NCBI GenBank assembly: GCA_009829735.1
Contig: CM020618.1
Span: 15,857,346 to 15,921,345, forward strand
Direction: 5' to 3'
Length of the DNA: 64,000 bases
Source of the DNA: Pyropia yezoensis
Taxonomy: Eukaryota; Rhodophyta; Bangiophyceae; Bangiales; Bangiaceae
Position 1 is the first letter of the stretch. Every line of letters starts with the position of its first letter. Position numbers and translations under genes: made by a program. Below are positions 10,431-19,376 of the stretch, piece after piece. A model generated the notes under the pieces. That model saw nothing but the letters and a program-made list of their open reading frames with translations, was not told where the DNA came from and did no database searches.

Positions 10431-11046
10431 ATTGGCTGCAGCCGGCACCCCCCCCCCTCTCCCAGCAAGGCCGCCATTGGCTGCAGCCGGCACCCCCTCC
10501 CCCTCCCAGCAAGCCCGCCATTGGCTGCAGCCGGCACCCCCCTCCCCCTCCCAGCAAGCCCGCCATTGGCTGCAGCCGGCACCCCCCTCCCCCTCCCAGC
10601 AAGCCCGCCATTGGCTGCAGCCGGCACCCCCCTCCCCCTCCCAGCAAGCCCGCCATTGGCTGCAGCCGGCACCCCCCTCCCCCTCCCAGCAAGCCCGCCA
10701 TTGGCTGCAGCCGGCACCCCCCTCCCCCTCCCAGCAAGCCCATTGCTGCAGCCGGCACCCCCCCCTCTCCCAGCAAGCCCGCCATTGGCTGCAGCCGGCA
10801 CCCCCCCCCCTCTCCTTCCCAGCAACCCCGCCATTGGCTGCAGCCGGCACCCCCCTGCCACCACCCCCCCACCCCTCCCCCTTCCCAGCAGCCCGGCCAT
10901 TGGCTGGAGCCGACACCCCCCTCCCACCACCCCCCCGGGACCCCCCCCTCCCAGCAGCCCCGCCATTGGCTGGAGCCGGCACCCCCTCCCAGCACCCCCC
11001 CACCCCTCCCCCTTCCCAGCAGCCCGGCCATTGGCTGGAGCCGGCA
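10431..11046 (+). repeat. 45-bp minisatellite, about 13 units
   Basis: A tandem array with a unit of about 45 bp (15 codons, so both strands stay open). Each unit contains GCCATTGGCTGCAGCCGGCA followed by a C-rich/CT-rich tract ending in CCCAGCAAG. The inner units (about 10,470-10,740) are almost identical. Outer units vary in the length of the C tract, and the last three read GGCTGGAGCC instead of GGCTGCAGCC. Every unit but one contains ATTGG (an inverted CCAAT box), and each ends in a polypyrimidine-CAG resembling a 3' splice site. The array probably lies in an intron or a low-complexity exon. Confidence 0.85.
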
Positions 11047-11224
11047 ACCCCACGAACCGCTGCCCCCGCCGCCACCAGAGCGAGGCACTGCAGCGCCGTT
11101 GTCACCGGCCGCGTCACCGCCGTTGTCGCCACTGCTGCCCACCCCCCGGCAGGGTTGGCTGCGATCACTGTCTGTCGGCCTCGGCTTCCACCTTGATGGG
11201 GGGATCCCGACCCTCCGCCTCCCC

Positions 11225-11641
11225 CCGCGCCCCGCACGCCTTCCAGCTCTGTGCACGTTCAATGACCCAATCTCCCCCACTGTCGATGGCTGTGCCCGCT
11301 TTGGCATCCCCACGTCATCCATCGCCACGGCCGCCGCCCTCGGCACAACCCCTGCGCCCACAGCCGCCGACAAACCCGCCGCCCCTGCTAGAGCAGCCAC
11401 GTCCACGCCAACGACGGGGCGGCTCACCGCCAATGCCGCCAACGGCGCCCCCCCCACAACCGCGGTCCCCGTCGACCCCTCGCCCAAGAGGGAGGGCAGA
11501 CAGGCCGCCGCCGACGCCGCCATAACTGCCGTCGCCACCGCCTCCCAGGGCATGAAGCGCGAGTATGCCGTTGAAGAAAACCAGGTGGTGCTCAGCGGCG
11601 CCTCCCCCCTCCCACCCAACCCTCCTACGACAGCGCTCTAG
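11225..11641 (+). CDS. Candidate 3' exon of a low-complexity protein
   Basis: Following a possible acceptor (GCCTTCCAG at about 11,245) the plus strand reads a natural Ala/Thr/Pro-rich segment. It includes FNDPISPTVDGCARFGIP and ends with QGMKREYAVEENQVVLSG before the TAG at 11,639-11,641. It may belong with the candidate exons at 8751-9993, the minisatellite then being intronic. An alternative frame continues open past the stop to about 11,940 (SLRPAPSWQQERIAAPRK), so the real 3' end is uncertain. Confidence 0.2.
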   Translation, partial: PRPARLPALCTFNDPISPTVDGCARFGIPTSSIATAAALGTTPAPTAADKPAAPARAATSTPTTGRLTANAANGAPPTTAVPVDPSPKREGRQAAADAAITAVATASQGMKREYAVEENQVVLSGASPLPPNPPTTAL

Positions 11642-12604
11642 ACTCCCTACGGCCGGCACCGTCTTGGCAACAAGAACGAATAGCAGCGCCGCGGAAAGCA
11701 CAACGTAGACCGCGGCGCCGACGACAGGGGTCGTCCTCCTCACCCTCCCCCCCGGACCCGCCTCTCCCCCCAGCATTGGCGGCTATCGCGCAGGCCGCCG
11801 CGTCGGACCCCCACACGGCCTGCCGCCGGCGGCTGGCAGCAGAGGCGGCGACGGCGAGTCCCTGCGCGACGAGCGCGGCGGCTCCCCCGCCGCGACGCCA
11901 ACAACAGGTTCGTTCCCCTTGTGCCACTGTCCGGCGATGAGTGGCCGCCAAAGAGCTGGGATAGGGCGGACCCCGTCGAGGTGGCAGGGCGTGGGGGGCG
12001 AACAGGATGTGAAGTGGGGGGGACCGTGACAACGATGCAGGTCCTCGTTGTGGCTCCGACAATCGCTCGGATGAATTATGGACACTGAAAACGTATTTCA
12101 CCGTCATAAGTTGAGAAACGGCCCGCAGACGCAGATGTTGTCGTCGCTTCCTGCTGCGCGGGAGGGATGGGCGCCGTGTCGGCGGTTGCCGGGGGTGTGG
12201 CTGGAGGGCGGGGAAGGAGGCGGGGGCACCGCCGAAGCTTTATTAATCGCGGCGATTGTCAACCCTGCTGCTGTGGCGGTGGCGGTTGACGGCCGCGCGC
12301 GTTCTTTGGCGGTGGTGCTGACGGCGACGACGCGTAAGCGCGACAAGCGCGAGCGCGGCGGCCGCCCGCAAGTCATCATTGTTGCCGCCTTTTTGGCCCT
12401 CCCCACTGGGTGAGGGCTTGCTGTGACGGTGAGGGGAGGGCGTCGTCCTGCCGGGTATTTCCTGCACCCTAAGTGGGCGGCGCGTGCTGAGGGGAGTGCG
12501 GGGGGCATTGGTGACGCGTTGGTGTTAAAGGGCGTCGTGGGGTGCTGATTGGGTGCGTGGAGGGTGGCGAGGTTACGAGAGACCACGGGACGGGGGTAGT
12601 TTGA
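11642..12604. other. Intergenic or undefined region
   Basis: Several open stretches overlap on both strands (for example plus 12,078-12,413 and minus 12,104-12,586), none with a recognisable domain or clear compositional preference. The plus-strand frame from ATG 12,078 has a moderately natural reading with a hydrophobic Ala/Val stretch, but I cannot support it as a gene. Confidence 0.3.
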
Positions 12605-12990
12605 GGGAGGATGTATGGTCAGTGGTAGGAGCGAGAGCAGATAGGGTGAGGGTGGGTGGGGCGAGGGTGGGCAGGGTGAGCGTGGATTGACCGAGGGTGG
12701 GTGGAGCGAGGGAGGTGGAGCGAGGCAGGGTGAAGCGAGGGCGGGAGGATAAGGGTGGGTGAAGCGTAGGTGGATAGAGAGGGAGGGTAGAGCGAGAGTG
12801 GGCAGGGTGAGGGTGGTAGCACGAGGGCGGGAGGATGATAGTGGGGAGAGCGAGGGTGGGCTGGGTGAGGGTGGGTAGAGCGAGGCGGGTAGGGTGAGGG
12901 TGTGTATCGAGGGTGGGCAGGGTGAGGGTAAGGTGTGGGTGAGTAGGGTGAGGGTGGGTCGAGCGAGGGTGGGAAGTGCGAGGGTGGATA
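12605..12990. repeat. GAGGGTGGG-type minisatellite
   Basis: Degenerate tandem repeats of a roughly 10-22 bp unit built from GAGGGTGGG, GCGAGG and GGTGAG blocks. The G-triplet spacing on the plus strand could form G-quadruplexes. On the minus strand it reads as a long Pro/Thr/Leu/His-rich frame, which I take as a by-product of the repeat. Confidence 0.75.
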
Positions 12991-13313
12991 GTCAAAAATA
13001 CAATAATGATATTACAGTCATCGAACGATGTAATATTTCGCGAAACGCTTAGTTTTCTTCCACGTGGCGTGCCACATGGGGTGCCTCCTCGGACCGAATG
13101 AGGGGCCCCCATGGTCGGACGAAACGACACCAATGGAATCCGCCTCGGCAACCCAATGAGACCGGCTGCCATTCGCTGGGCCCAACTTACTACTGTGCTT
13201 CCTGTACAAGGTGGGTGTTGAAGGGACGTGAGGGGACGGATCCATTGGTCCAGACAGCGATTTTTGTCACCTTCACGTACGGTCAACATCCATTTTTTGT
13301 AGGAAGCACTATA

Positions 13314-14042
13314 ATGATGGTGCCAGCGGGTGGCTCTGCCGACCTCGTCCGCGGCTCTCCCGCCGATCCAATCAACGAAGAGTGGACGTGGAAGGTCGAA
13401 GCACTCAAGGATTCGGTCTGTCACCTGACCGTCCACAAGCCCGACGGCGGCTTGTCGACGGGCACCGGTTGGGTTGTGCGCAACGACCACACCGCGGCGC
13501 TCGTGACGGCCGGCCACGTTCTCCAGTACGCCGTGGCTAGAGATGAACGAGGGGTGGAACGGGCTCTCATGGGCAAGGTGACGGCCATCTTCCTTGGCGG
13601 CAAGACGGTCGATTTGTCCGACGCGCGCGCCCTGCTGGCCCCGAAATCCCCAGGTGACGCAGCGTCCGAGCAGCCCGACCTGGCCGTTGTAGTCCTCCCG
13701 GTGGGACGGGGCTTCCCTTCTCTGCCTGTTCCGTGCTGTTTGGATACGACGGGTGCCTCAAACACTGGTGGTGATGGCAACTGCTCGCTGTTGCACTGGC
13801 CGGAGAAGAGCACGCATGTCGTGTTGGATCCCCGCGGGAAGCTGAACACTAGTGAGGCATCCGTGTCCACAGTGCCGCCACCGTGGGAGGTGCGGTACAG
13901 GGCACTGACAAAGCCAGGTTCCTCTGGCGGCATGCTTGCTGACGCCAATTGCGTAGGTGCGCACGGAAGAGACGGGGTGGTATTTGGAGCAAGGTGGGGG
14001 TGTGTCTCGCACATGTGGATGGGTGTCTCTGAACCATCGTGA
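13314..14042 (+). CDS. Trypsin-like serine protease domain (N-terminal part of a STAND protein?)
   Basis: A compact trypsin-like (Trypsin_2/HtrA-type) peptidase. Numbered from ATG 13,314, the triad is H68 in ALVTAGHVL, D122 in PDLAVVVLP and S204 in KPGSSGGML; GTGWVV precedes the His, as in the family. No signal peptide is visible with this start. The frame is open upstream to 13,098, and a strong acceptor-like TTTTTTGTAG ends at 13,302, so an upstream exon is possible. The frame runs to TGA 14,040-14,042, then continues open in the same frame into the NB-ARC/TPR protein with no other stop. Protease and STAND ATPase may therefore be one gene joined by an intron over the TGA, or one gene cut by a nonsense codon. 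In such proteins the protease would be the effector. Confidence 0.8.
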   Translation: MMVPAGGSADLVRGSPADPINEEWTWKVEALKDSVCHLTVHKPDGGLSTGTGWVVRNDHTAALVTAGHVLQYAVARDERGVERALMGKVTAIFLGGKTVDLSDARALLAPKSPGDAASEQPDLAVVVLPVGRGFPSLPVPCCLDTTGASNTGGDGNCSLLHWPEKSTHVVLDPRGKLNTSEASVSTVPPPWEVRYRALTKPGSSGGMLADANCVGAHGRDGVVFGARWGCVSHMWMGVSEPS

Positions 14043-14075
14043 CCTGTAGCGAGGGAGCGATACCCTGGGCGTGGA

Positions 14076-17000
14076 GTGCTCGGAGGCGTGTCTCCCTCAT
14101 ACTCATCGACTAACCATGCCGCCGCCCTCTCGCTCGAGTGGCCTCCGTTGAATGCCGATCGCCGTTACCAACCTGCCACGCATGTACACATTTCTATTCA
14201 TCTGCGACCCCCCCCACGACCAGCATTTGCTGTGCACGTGCGCTCCAGAGGGGTCGTCAAGCATGCAGTGCTGCTGTCCGCCGTCCATCATCGACTGGGC
14301 GACACCTCCCCGTGGCGCAACCTGCCGCCGGTCGTGCACCAGAGGGTGAGGCCTTTCCACCTGCCGCAGGTGCCTGCACTTTTTGTTGGGCGCAACGCGG
14401 CGCTGAAGGCGTTGACGGACGCAATGCAAGCGAAAGGCGCGGCGGTGGTAGCATCGACTGGTCTCCCCGGCGTCGGCAAAAGCCTTCTTGCTGTCAAGTG
14501 GGCCAATATGCAGGCGCAGTCGGGCCTCTACAATGTCGTTGCGTGGCTCCGTGCAGAACACATCAGCGACCTGGAAGATGACTTGGTAGGGCTTGGCAAT
14601 CTGCTGGGCGTCCTCATGCCGGCCTGCCCCCGCCAGTCGAGGCGCGAACAGGCGCTGTCGGTTAAGACTTACTTGGAGGCGCGCCGCAACATCCGCGCGC
14701 TTCTTGTGTTTGACAACGCTAAGGACCATTTGCACCTGAGAGGTTTCGTGCCGGTCAGTCCCGCTTGCCACTCCCTCTTCACCGCGCGGGATATGAGCAA
14801 ATTCCCTACCGTATCCGTGCTGCCGCTGAAGCCCTTTGAAATGGTGGAGTCGATGTCGCTGTTGCAGTTGGTGAGCCAGAAGGCGACCGACGGCGCCGCC
14901 AGGCGGCATGCCATGGAATTGTGTGATGAGGTGGGTCACCTCCCGTTGGCTGTACATGCTCTGGCGTCCTACACCAGGAGCAGCGGCTTGGGGTTTGCCG
15001 ACGTGCTCTCGCTCGTGCAGGGCAAGGTGGCGTCGGCGCGCGCGTTGATGAAGAAGCTACCTGATTACGCTGGTCGTGAACCGGTGATTGGTGCCATGCT
15101 AATGGTGCTTGGCGAGCTCGGGCACGACGACGCGAACCTCACCTCGCTCAATCGGCTGGCACTGCTGGCCCCAGACCGAGTTCCGCGGCGCGCCCTGCTC
15201 GACGGCGCGGAAACGGATCGACTATACGAACTGGGCATTGTTTCCTACTCTGGTGGTGGCTTCCTGGCCATCCACCGGCTGGTGCAGAATGTTGCCTTGG
15301 AGCTGATGGAGTCGGACGTGCGGGAGCGCGTGGCGAACGAGTTACTTGCCGACGTGCTTGTGTACATGGGTGGCTTTTCGGGCGTGGATCAAGAGACATG
15401 GGAGCCATTCCGGGTCGTTGCAACACATGCTGAGGCTTTGCTGCAGAAGACGGTCATCGATACCCGTGCGGAAGCCCCGGAAGCATCAGAGAATAGCGCG
15501 CGGTGGAATCTGCTTGCTCGATTACGCGATTGCTACATCGCCACTGGCGCATTTCCCGCAGCCTTGCGTTGTTCGCGCACCCTCGTGTCCGAAGTGAGCT
15601 CATTCTTCGCGCCAACGAACAGAATGACGCTCAGCGCTCAGTTCGAAACTGCCGGCGTGCAGCTAAGCATGGGCCATTATGACGAGGCGCTGGTGCGCTA
15701 CCGGGCGGTCGAGGAGGCGGAGGTTGCGGCGCTTGGCGAGGGTCACCCGGAAGTGGCCACGACGCGGCACGGCATCGCCAGAGTGCTGCAGAGGATGGGC
15801 AAGTATGACGAGGCGCTGGTGCTCTACCGGGCGGTCGAGGAGGCGAAGGTGGCGGCGCTTGGCGAGGGGCACCCGGAAGTGGCCACGACGCGGCACGGCA
15901 TCGCCGGAGTGCTGGAGGAGATGGGCAAGTATGACGAGGCGCTGGTGCTCTACCGGGCGGTCAAGGAGGCGGAGGTGGCGGCGCTTGGCGAGGGGCACCC
16001 GGAAGTGGCCACGACGCGGCACGGCATCGCCAGAGTGCTGAAGCAGATGGGCAAGTATGACGAGGCGCTGGTGCTCTACCGGGCGGTCGAGGAGGCGGAT
16101 GTTGCGGCGCTTGGCGAGGGGCACCCGCAAGTGGCCGGGACGCGGCACAGCATCGCCGGAGTGCTGCAGAGGATGGGCAAGTATGACGAGGCGCTGGTGC
16201 TCTACCGGGCGGTTGAGGGGGTGATGGTGGCGGCGCTTGGCGAGGGGCACCCGGAAGTGGCCACGACGCGGCACGGCATCGCCGGAGTGCTGGAGAAGAT
16301 GGGCAAGTATAACGAGGCGCTGGTGCTCTACCGGGCGGTCGAGGGGGCGATGGTGGCGGCGCTTGGCGAGGGGCACCCGGATGTGGCCACGACGCGGGGC
16401 AACATCGCTAAAGTGCTGGAGCAGATGGGCAAGTATGACGAGGCGCTGGTGCTCTACCGGGCGGTCGAGGAGGCGGATGTTGCGGCGCTTGGCGAGAAGC
16501 ACCCGGAAGTGGCCACGACGCGGCACGGCATCGCCGGAGTGCTGGAGAAGATGGGCAAGTATAACGAGGCGCTGGTGCTCTACCGGGCGGTCGAGGGGGC
16601 GATGGTGGCGGCGCTTGGCGAGGGGCACCCGAGCTTTGCCACGACGCGGGGCAACATCGCCGGAGTGCTGGAGCAGATGGGCAAGTATGACGAGGCGCTG
16701 GTGCTCTACCGGGCGGTCGAGGAGGCGAAGGTGGCGGCGCTTGGCGAGGGGCACCCGGAAGTGGCCACGACGCGGCACGGCATCGCCGGAGTGCTGGAGA
16801 AGTTGGGCAAGAATGACGAGGCGCTGGTGCTCTACCGGGCGGTCGAGGGGGCGATGGTGGCGGCGCTTGGCGAGGGGCACTCGGAAGTGGCCTCGACGCG
16901 GCACGGTATCGCCGGAGTGCTGGAGAAGATGGGCAAGTATGACGAGGCGCTGGTGCTCTACCGGGCGGTCGAGGAGGCGGATGTTGCGGCGCTTGGCGAG

Positions 17001-17609
17001 GGTCACTCGAGCTTGGCGACGACGCGGCACGGCATCGCCAGAGTGCTGCAGAGCATGGGCAAGTATGACGAGGCGCTGGTGCTCTACCGGGCGGTCGAGG
17101 GGGCGATGGTGGCGGCGCTTGGCGAGGGGCACCCGGATGTGGCCGCGACGCGGCACGGCATCGCCAGAGTGCTGGAGAAGATGGGCGAGAATGACGAGGC
17201 GCTGGTGCTCTACCGGGCGGTCGAGGGGGCGATGGTGGCGGCGCTTGGCGAGGGGCACCCGGATGTGGCCGCGACGCGGCACAGCATCGCCGGAGTGCTG
17301 GAGAAGATGGGCGAGAATGACGAGGCGCTGGTGCTCTACCGGGCGGTCGAGGAGGCGGAGGTGGCGGCGCTTGGCGAGGGGCACCCGGAAGTGGCCACGA
17401 CGCGGCACAGCATCGCCGGAGTGCTGCAGAGGATGGGCAAGTATGACGAGGCGCTGGTGCTCTACCGGGCGGTCGAGGAGGCGAAGGTGGCGGCGCTTGG
17501 CGAGGGGCACCGGGAAGTGGCCGCGACGCGGCACAGCATCGCCGGAGTCTGGAGCATATGGGCAAGTATGACGAGGCGCTGGTGCTCTACCGGGCGGTGG
17601 AGGAAGTGA
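14076..17609 (+). CDS. NB-ARC (STAND) ATPase with tetratricopeptide repeats
   Basis: A signal-transducing STAND NTPase. VPALFVGRNAALKAL opens the NB-ARC domain and the P-loop GLPGVGKS is at 14,461-14,484. Walker B is ALLVFDNAKD, the arginine-motif region SLFTARD, the GLPLA-like motif VGHLPLAVHAL, and the winged-helix MHD-like motif FLAIHRLVQ. From 15,667 come about 15 TPR/kinesin-light-chain-type repeats of 42 residues (consensus YDEALVLYRAVEEAKVAALG plus GHPEVATTRHGIAGVLEKMG). The first in-frame ATGs are internal; the true N-terminus is probably the upstream protease in the same frame. Near 17,548 one base is missing relative to the repeat consensus (GAGTCTGG for GAGTGCTGG), which ends this frame at 17,609. 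The repeat register continues in the next frame. By analogy with other NB-ARC-TPR proteins, the TPRs may sense a ligand and the ATPase oligomerise. Confidence 0.85.
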   Translation: MLGGVSPSYSSTNHAAALSLEWPPLNADRRYQPATHVHISIHLRPPPRPAFAVHVRSRGVVKHAVLLSAVHHRLGDTSPWRNLPPVVHQRVRPFHLPQVPALFVGRNAALKALTDAMQAKGAAVVASTGLPGVGKSLLAVKWANMQAQSGLYNVVAWLRAEHISDLEDDLVGLGNLLGVLMPACPRQSRREQALSVKTYLEARRNIRALLVFDNAKDHLHLRGFVPVSPACHSLFTARDMSKFPTVSVLPLKPFEMVESMSLLQLVSQKATDGAARRHAMELCDEVGHLPLAVHALASYTRSSGLGFADVLSLVQGKVASARALMKKLPDYAGREPVIGAMLMVLGELGHDDANLTSLNRLALLAPDRVPRRALLDGAETDRLYELGIVSYSGGGFLAIHRLVQNVALELMESDVRERVANELLADVLVYMGGFSGVDQETWEPFRVVATHAEALLQKTVIDTRAEAPEASENSARWNLLARLRDCYIATGAFPAALRCSRTLVSEVSSFFAPTNRMTLSAQFETAGVQLSMGHYDEALVRYRAVEEAEVAALGEGHPEVATTRHGIARVLQRMGKYDEALVLYRAVEEAKVAALGEGHPEVATTRHGIAGVLEEMGKYDEALVLYRAVKEAEVAALGEGHPEVATTRHGIARVLKQMGKYDEALVLYRAVEEADVAALGEGHPQVAGTRHSIAGVLQRMGKYDEALVLYRAVEGVMVAALGEGHPEVATTRHGIAGVLEKMGKYNEALVLYRAVEGAMVAALGEGHPDVATTRGNIAKVLEQMGKYDEALVLYRAVEEADVAALGEKHPEVATTRHGIAGVLEKMGKYNEALVLYRAVEGAMVAALGEGHPSFATTRGNIAGVLEQMGKYDEALVLYRAVEEAKVAALGEGHPEVATTRHGIAGVLEKLGKNDEALVLYRAVEGAMVAALGEGHSEVASTRHGIAGVLEKMGKYDEALVLYRAVEEADVAALGEGHSSLATTRHGIARVLQSMGKYDEALVLYRAVEGAMVAALGEGHPDVAATRHGIARVLEKMGENDEALVLYRAVEGAMVAALGEGHPDVAATRHSIAGVLEKMGENDEALVLYRAVEEAEVAALGEGHPEVATTRHSIAGVLQRMGKYDEALVLYRAVEEAKVAALGEGHREVAATRHSIAGVWSIWASMTRRWCSTGRWRK
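15667..17595 (+). repeat. 126-bp tandem array encoding TPRs
   Basis: About 15 full units of 126 bp (42 codons) plus a sixteenth across the frame change. Units are nearly identical at the DNA level, including at third codon positions. They differ mainly in blocks such as GAGGAGGCGAAGGTG versus GAGGGGGCGATGGTG, and GAAGTGGCC versus GATGTGGCC. This mosaic pattern points to recent duplication and gene conversion within the array. The minus strand is also open for over 1.8 kb, which is a shadow. Confidence 0.9.
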
Positions 17610-18052
17610 AGGTGGCGATTCTTGGCGAGGGGGGCCCGCGCAAGGCAGCCGCCTCGCGGGAAGCCTACGAGGCGACGGCGTTTGTGCCGAACTCTCACGG
17701 CAACGTGGTGCTCGACTGCTTCCGGCTGTACGAGGCGAGCATGGCTGGCGCCATCCCCGTCATTGTCGCGTCCACCGCCGAGTTTCGGACCAACTTTGGG
17801 GCGCTCCCAGAGCTGCCACCGTGGGTGGTCGCGCCCGACTGGCCCACCGCGGTCGCCGCCGTGCGGGCGCTGGCGGCGGACAAGCGGGCGCTCGACGCGC
17901 GGCAGCGGGCGGTAAGCGAGTGGTGGTGGCGCGTCAATGACGCGATTCACCGGCTGGTGGAGGACACGGTGGTGGGGCGCAAGCCGTCAGGAGAAAGAGG
18001 AGGGGGAAGAGTGGCGGGGGAAAAAGGAGGGGGGAGAGTGGCGGGGGGGTGA
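17558..18052 (+). CDS. Sixteenth TPR fused to an exostosin/RXYLT1-like (GT47) C-terminal tail
   Basis: The frame opens inside the last TPR (GKYDEALVLYRAVEE). After GGPRKAAASREAYEA it becomes a different domain: VPNSHGNVVLDCFRLYEASM, AGAIPVIVAS, FGALPELPPWVV and a long helix ending near AIHRLVEDTVVG. The pattern Cys-x-Arg-x-Tyr-Glu-Ala...Gly-x-Ile-Pro-Val-Val followed by Leu-Pro and Trp motifs is that of the C-terminal half of exostosin/GT47 enzymes, especially RXYLT1 (TMEM5)-like xylosyltransferases. Only the nucleotide-sugar-side tail is present. It is separated from the main TPR frame by a single-base deletion. It could be the true C-terminus of a chimeric protein (if the deletion is a sequence error), or the remnant of a glycosyltransferase gene overrun by the TPR array. 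A Gly/Glu-rich tail precedes the TGA at 18,050-18,052. Confidence 0.6.
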   Translation: MGKYDEALVLYRAVEEVKVAILGEGGPRKAAASREAYEATAFVPNSHGNVVLDCFRLYEASMAGAIPVIVASTAEFRTNFGALPELPPWVVAPDWPTAVAAVRALAADKRALDARQRAVSEWWWRVNDAIHRLVEDTVVGRKPSGERGGGRVAGEKGGGRVAGG

Positions 18053-18540
18053 CCGTCGGTGCGCCTACTGTCGCGCCGTGTACTGTATTATGTTGTTGAG
18101 CAGCTTGGGTCATCACCCAGTCAAGCTTTGATTGGTGTTTGGCAACATGTACAGGAAGTGCACCACGTACGGTTGTCGATCACCACCTCCCCCGACGCGC
18201 CCGAGCCGGCCCCGATCCGTCAATGTCGGCCCCTCCTGTTGACCCGCGTCCCGGCAGCGGCCGCGCGGGTGGCCCTGGCGGCGTAGGTAATGGTGGCCTC
18301 GGATCGCCCCATCGTTTTACCGATGGAAGAAAGAGAGAATTCCCGCCGTAGGAGGGTGGTGAGGGTGGAGCGCTCATCAGGGGTGAAAGAGGACGACGAG
18401 ATGAGCCCGCCATGGGTGCACAGGGAGCTTTGGTTCGTCGTAGCGGCTGAGCTGTGGGCGCCCCAAGTTGGACCCCGCTCTTGCACTTCACCGCGAACAA
18501 ATGAGAGAGGCAGTAGAATTGCGCACTGGGTAAGGATGGC
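18053..18540. other. Intergenic
   Basis: No supported gene. A G/A-rich tract continues from the preceding stop, followed by mixed sequence with short frames on both strands. Confidence 0.35.
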
Positions 18541-19376
18541 ATTTAACGATCGATAAGAAAATCCTTAATGGGTTGACGATCGTTTAACGACTTTAACGAT
18601 GGCGTTGAACGACTTTAACGACCCTTGTTACCGATCTACTTACGTTGTATTCAGAGTACAACTTTGTCAACTGCACTCAATCGCCCTAGTCCTCACAAGC
18701 CTGCGACCAATCGTTGAACAGACACCTCGTCAGTCGCAGGCCGCGCCGACGACCCTACCCCAGCACGGGAGGCTCGATGCGTCAATGTCTCAGTGCAAAC
18801 TCTACTCGGTGCGCCCCTGCCGCTAGTCTGGTAGTAGAACGGACACTTCCGCAGGTGAGGGACCATCCGTCACTGCGACCGTTCCCCGGCGTGGCGGCTG
18901 GAACAACTGGAAAATTGCAGATGGCGGCCTCGTCCCCTTCGCAAGCGCCTACATCGCGCAGGTACCGCTCGGCGAAGGCAAACTAGACGGCGAAGGAAAA
19001 CCAAGAGTTGGTTGCCTTCCCATCGCCGTCCAGCACGCTGTCGCTAGGTTTCTGAAAGGCAGATCACAGGTCCCTCTCGCTGCTCATATGCGACCGAAAG
19101 TGACGAAAAGGAAGAGCAGTGGAGATGCCTATCCCGGTGGGCTCGCTGGTCGAAGACGCGCGCCCAGGTCAGAGGCAAAGGAAGCAATCCGGACCCTGAC
19201 TTCTTTGACTGTGCGTACAATGGCGCTGTCCTCCAGCATTGCATTGCCCGACAAGTAAATACGCGAGGCCCTGGACTTCACGACTTTGACGAGTTCTCGG
19301 CAGAGTGCCTTAACCATCTTACGATCGTTATAACGATCGTTTAATGACTTTCGTTTAACGACTCTTCTTAACGACT
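18541..19376. repeat. Segment bounded by AT-rich TTTAACGA motif clusters
   Basis: Two AT-rich clusters in direct orientation, about 18,541-18,620 and 19,318-19,376, share ACGATCGTTTAA and repeated TTTAACGACT/TTAACGAC motifs, and contain the palindrome-like AACGATCGTT. They frame about 700 bp with no convincing gene. They could be the ends of a small non-autonomous element or a local duplication. No target-site duplication is evident. Confidence 0.4.

Noticed and set aside
10431-11046. CRISPR-like array
   Set aside because: The repeats are contiguous 45-bp units without unique spacers, in a eukaryotic context. It is a minisatellite.
9829-11619. Long minus-strand frame with Gly/Cys/Leu repeats
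   Set aside because: It follows from the 45-bp minisatellite staying in frame. Composition is repeat-driven, and plus-strand evidence (splice-like sites, natural peptide) is better, though still weak.
12573-13517. Minus-strand Pro/Thr/His-rich protein
   Set aside because: Its length comes from the GAGGGTGGG repeat, and the plus strand at 13,314 onwards encodes a clear protease.
15663-17534. Very long open frame on the minus strand of the TPR array
   Set aside because: The 126-bp unit is a multiple of three and lacks stops on the opposite strand, so the frame is a shadow of the repeat. The plus strand has the TPR motif.
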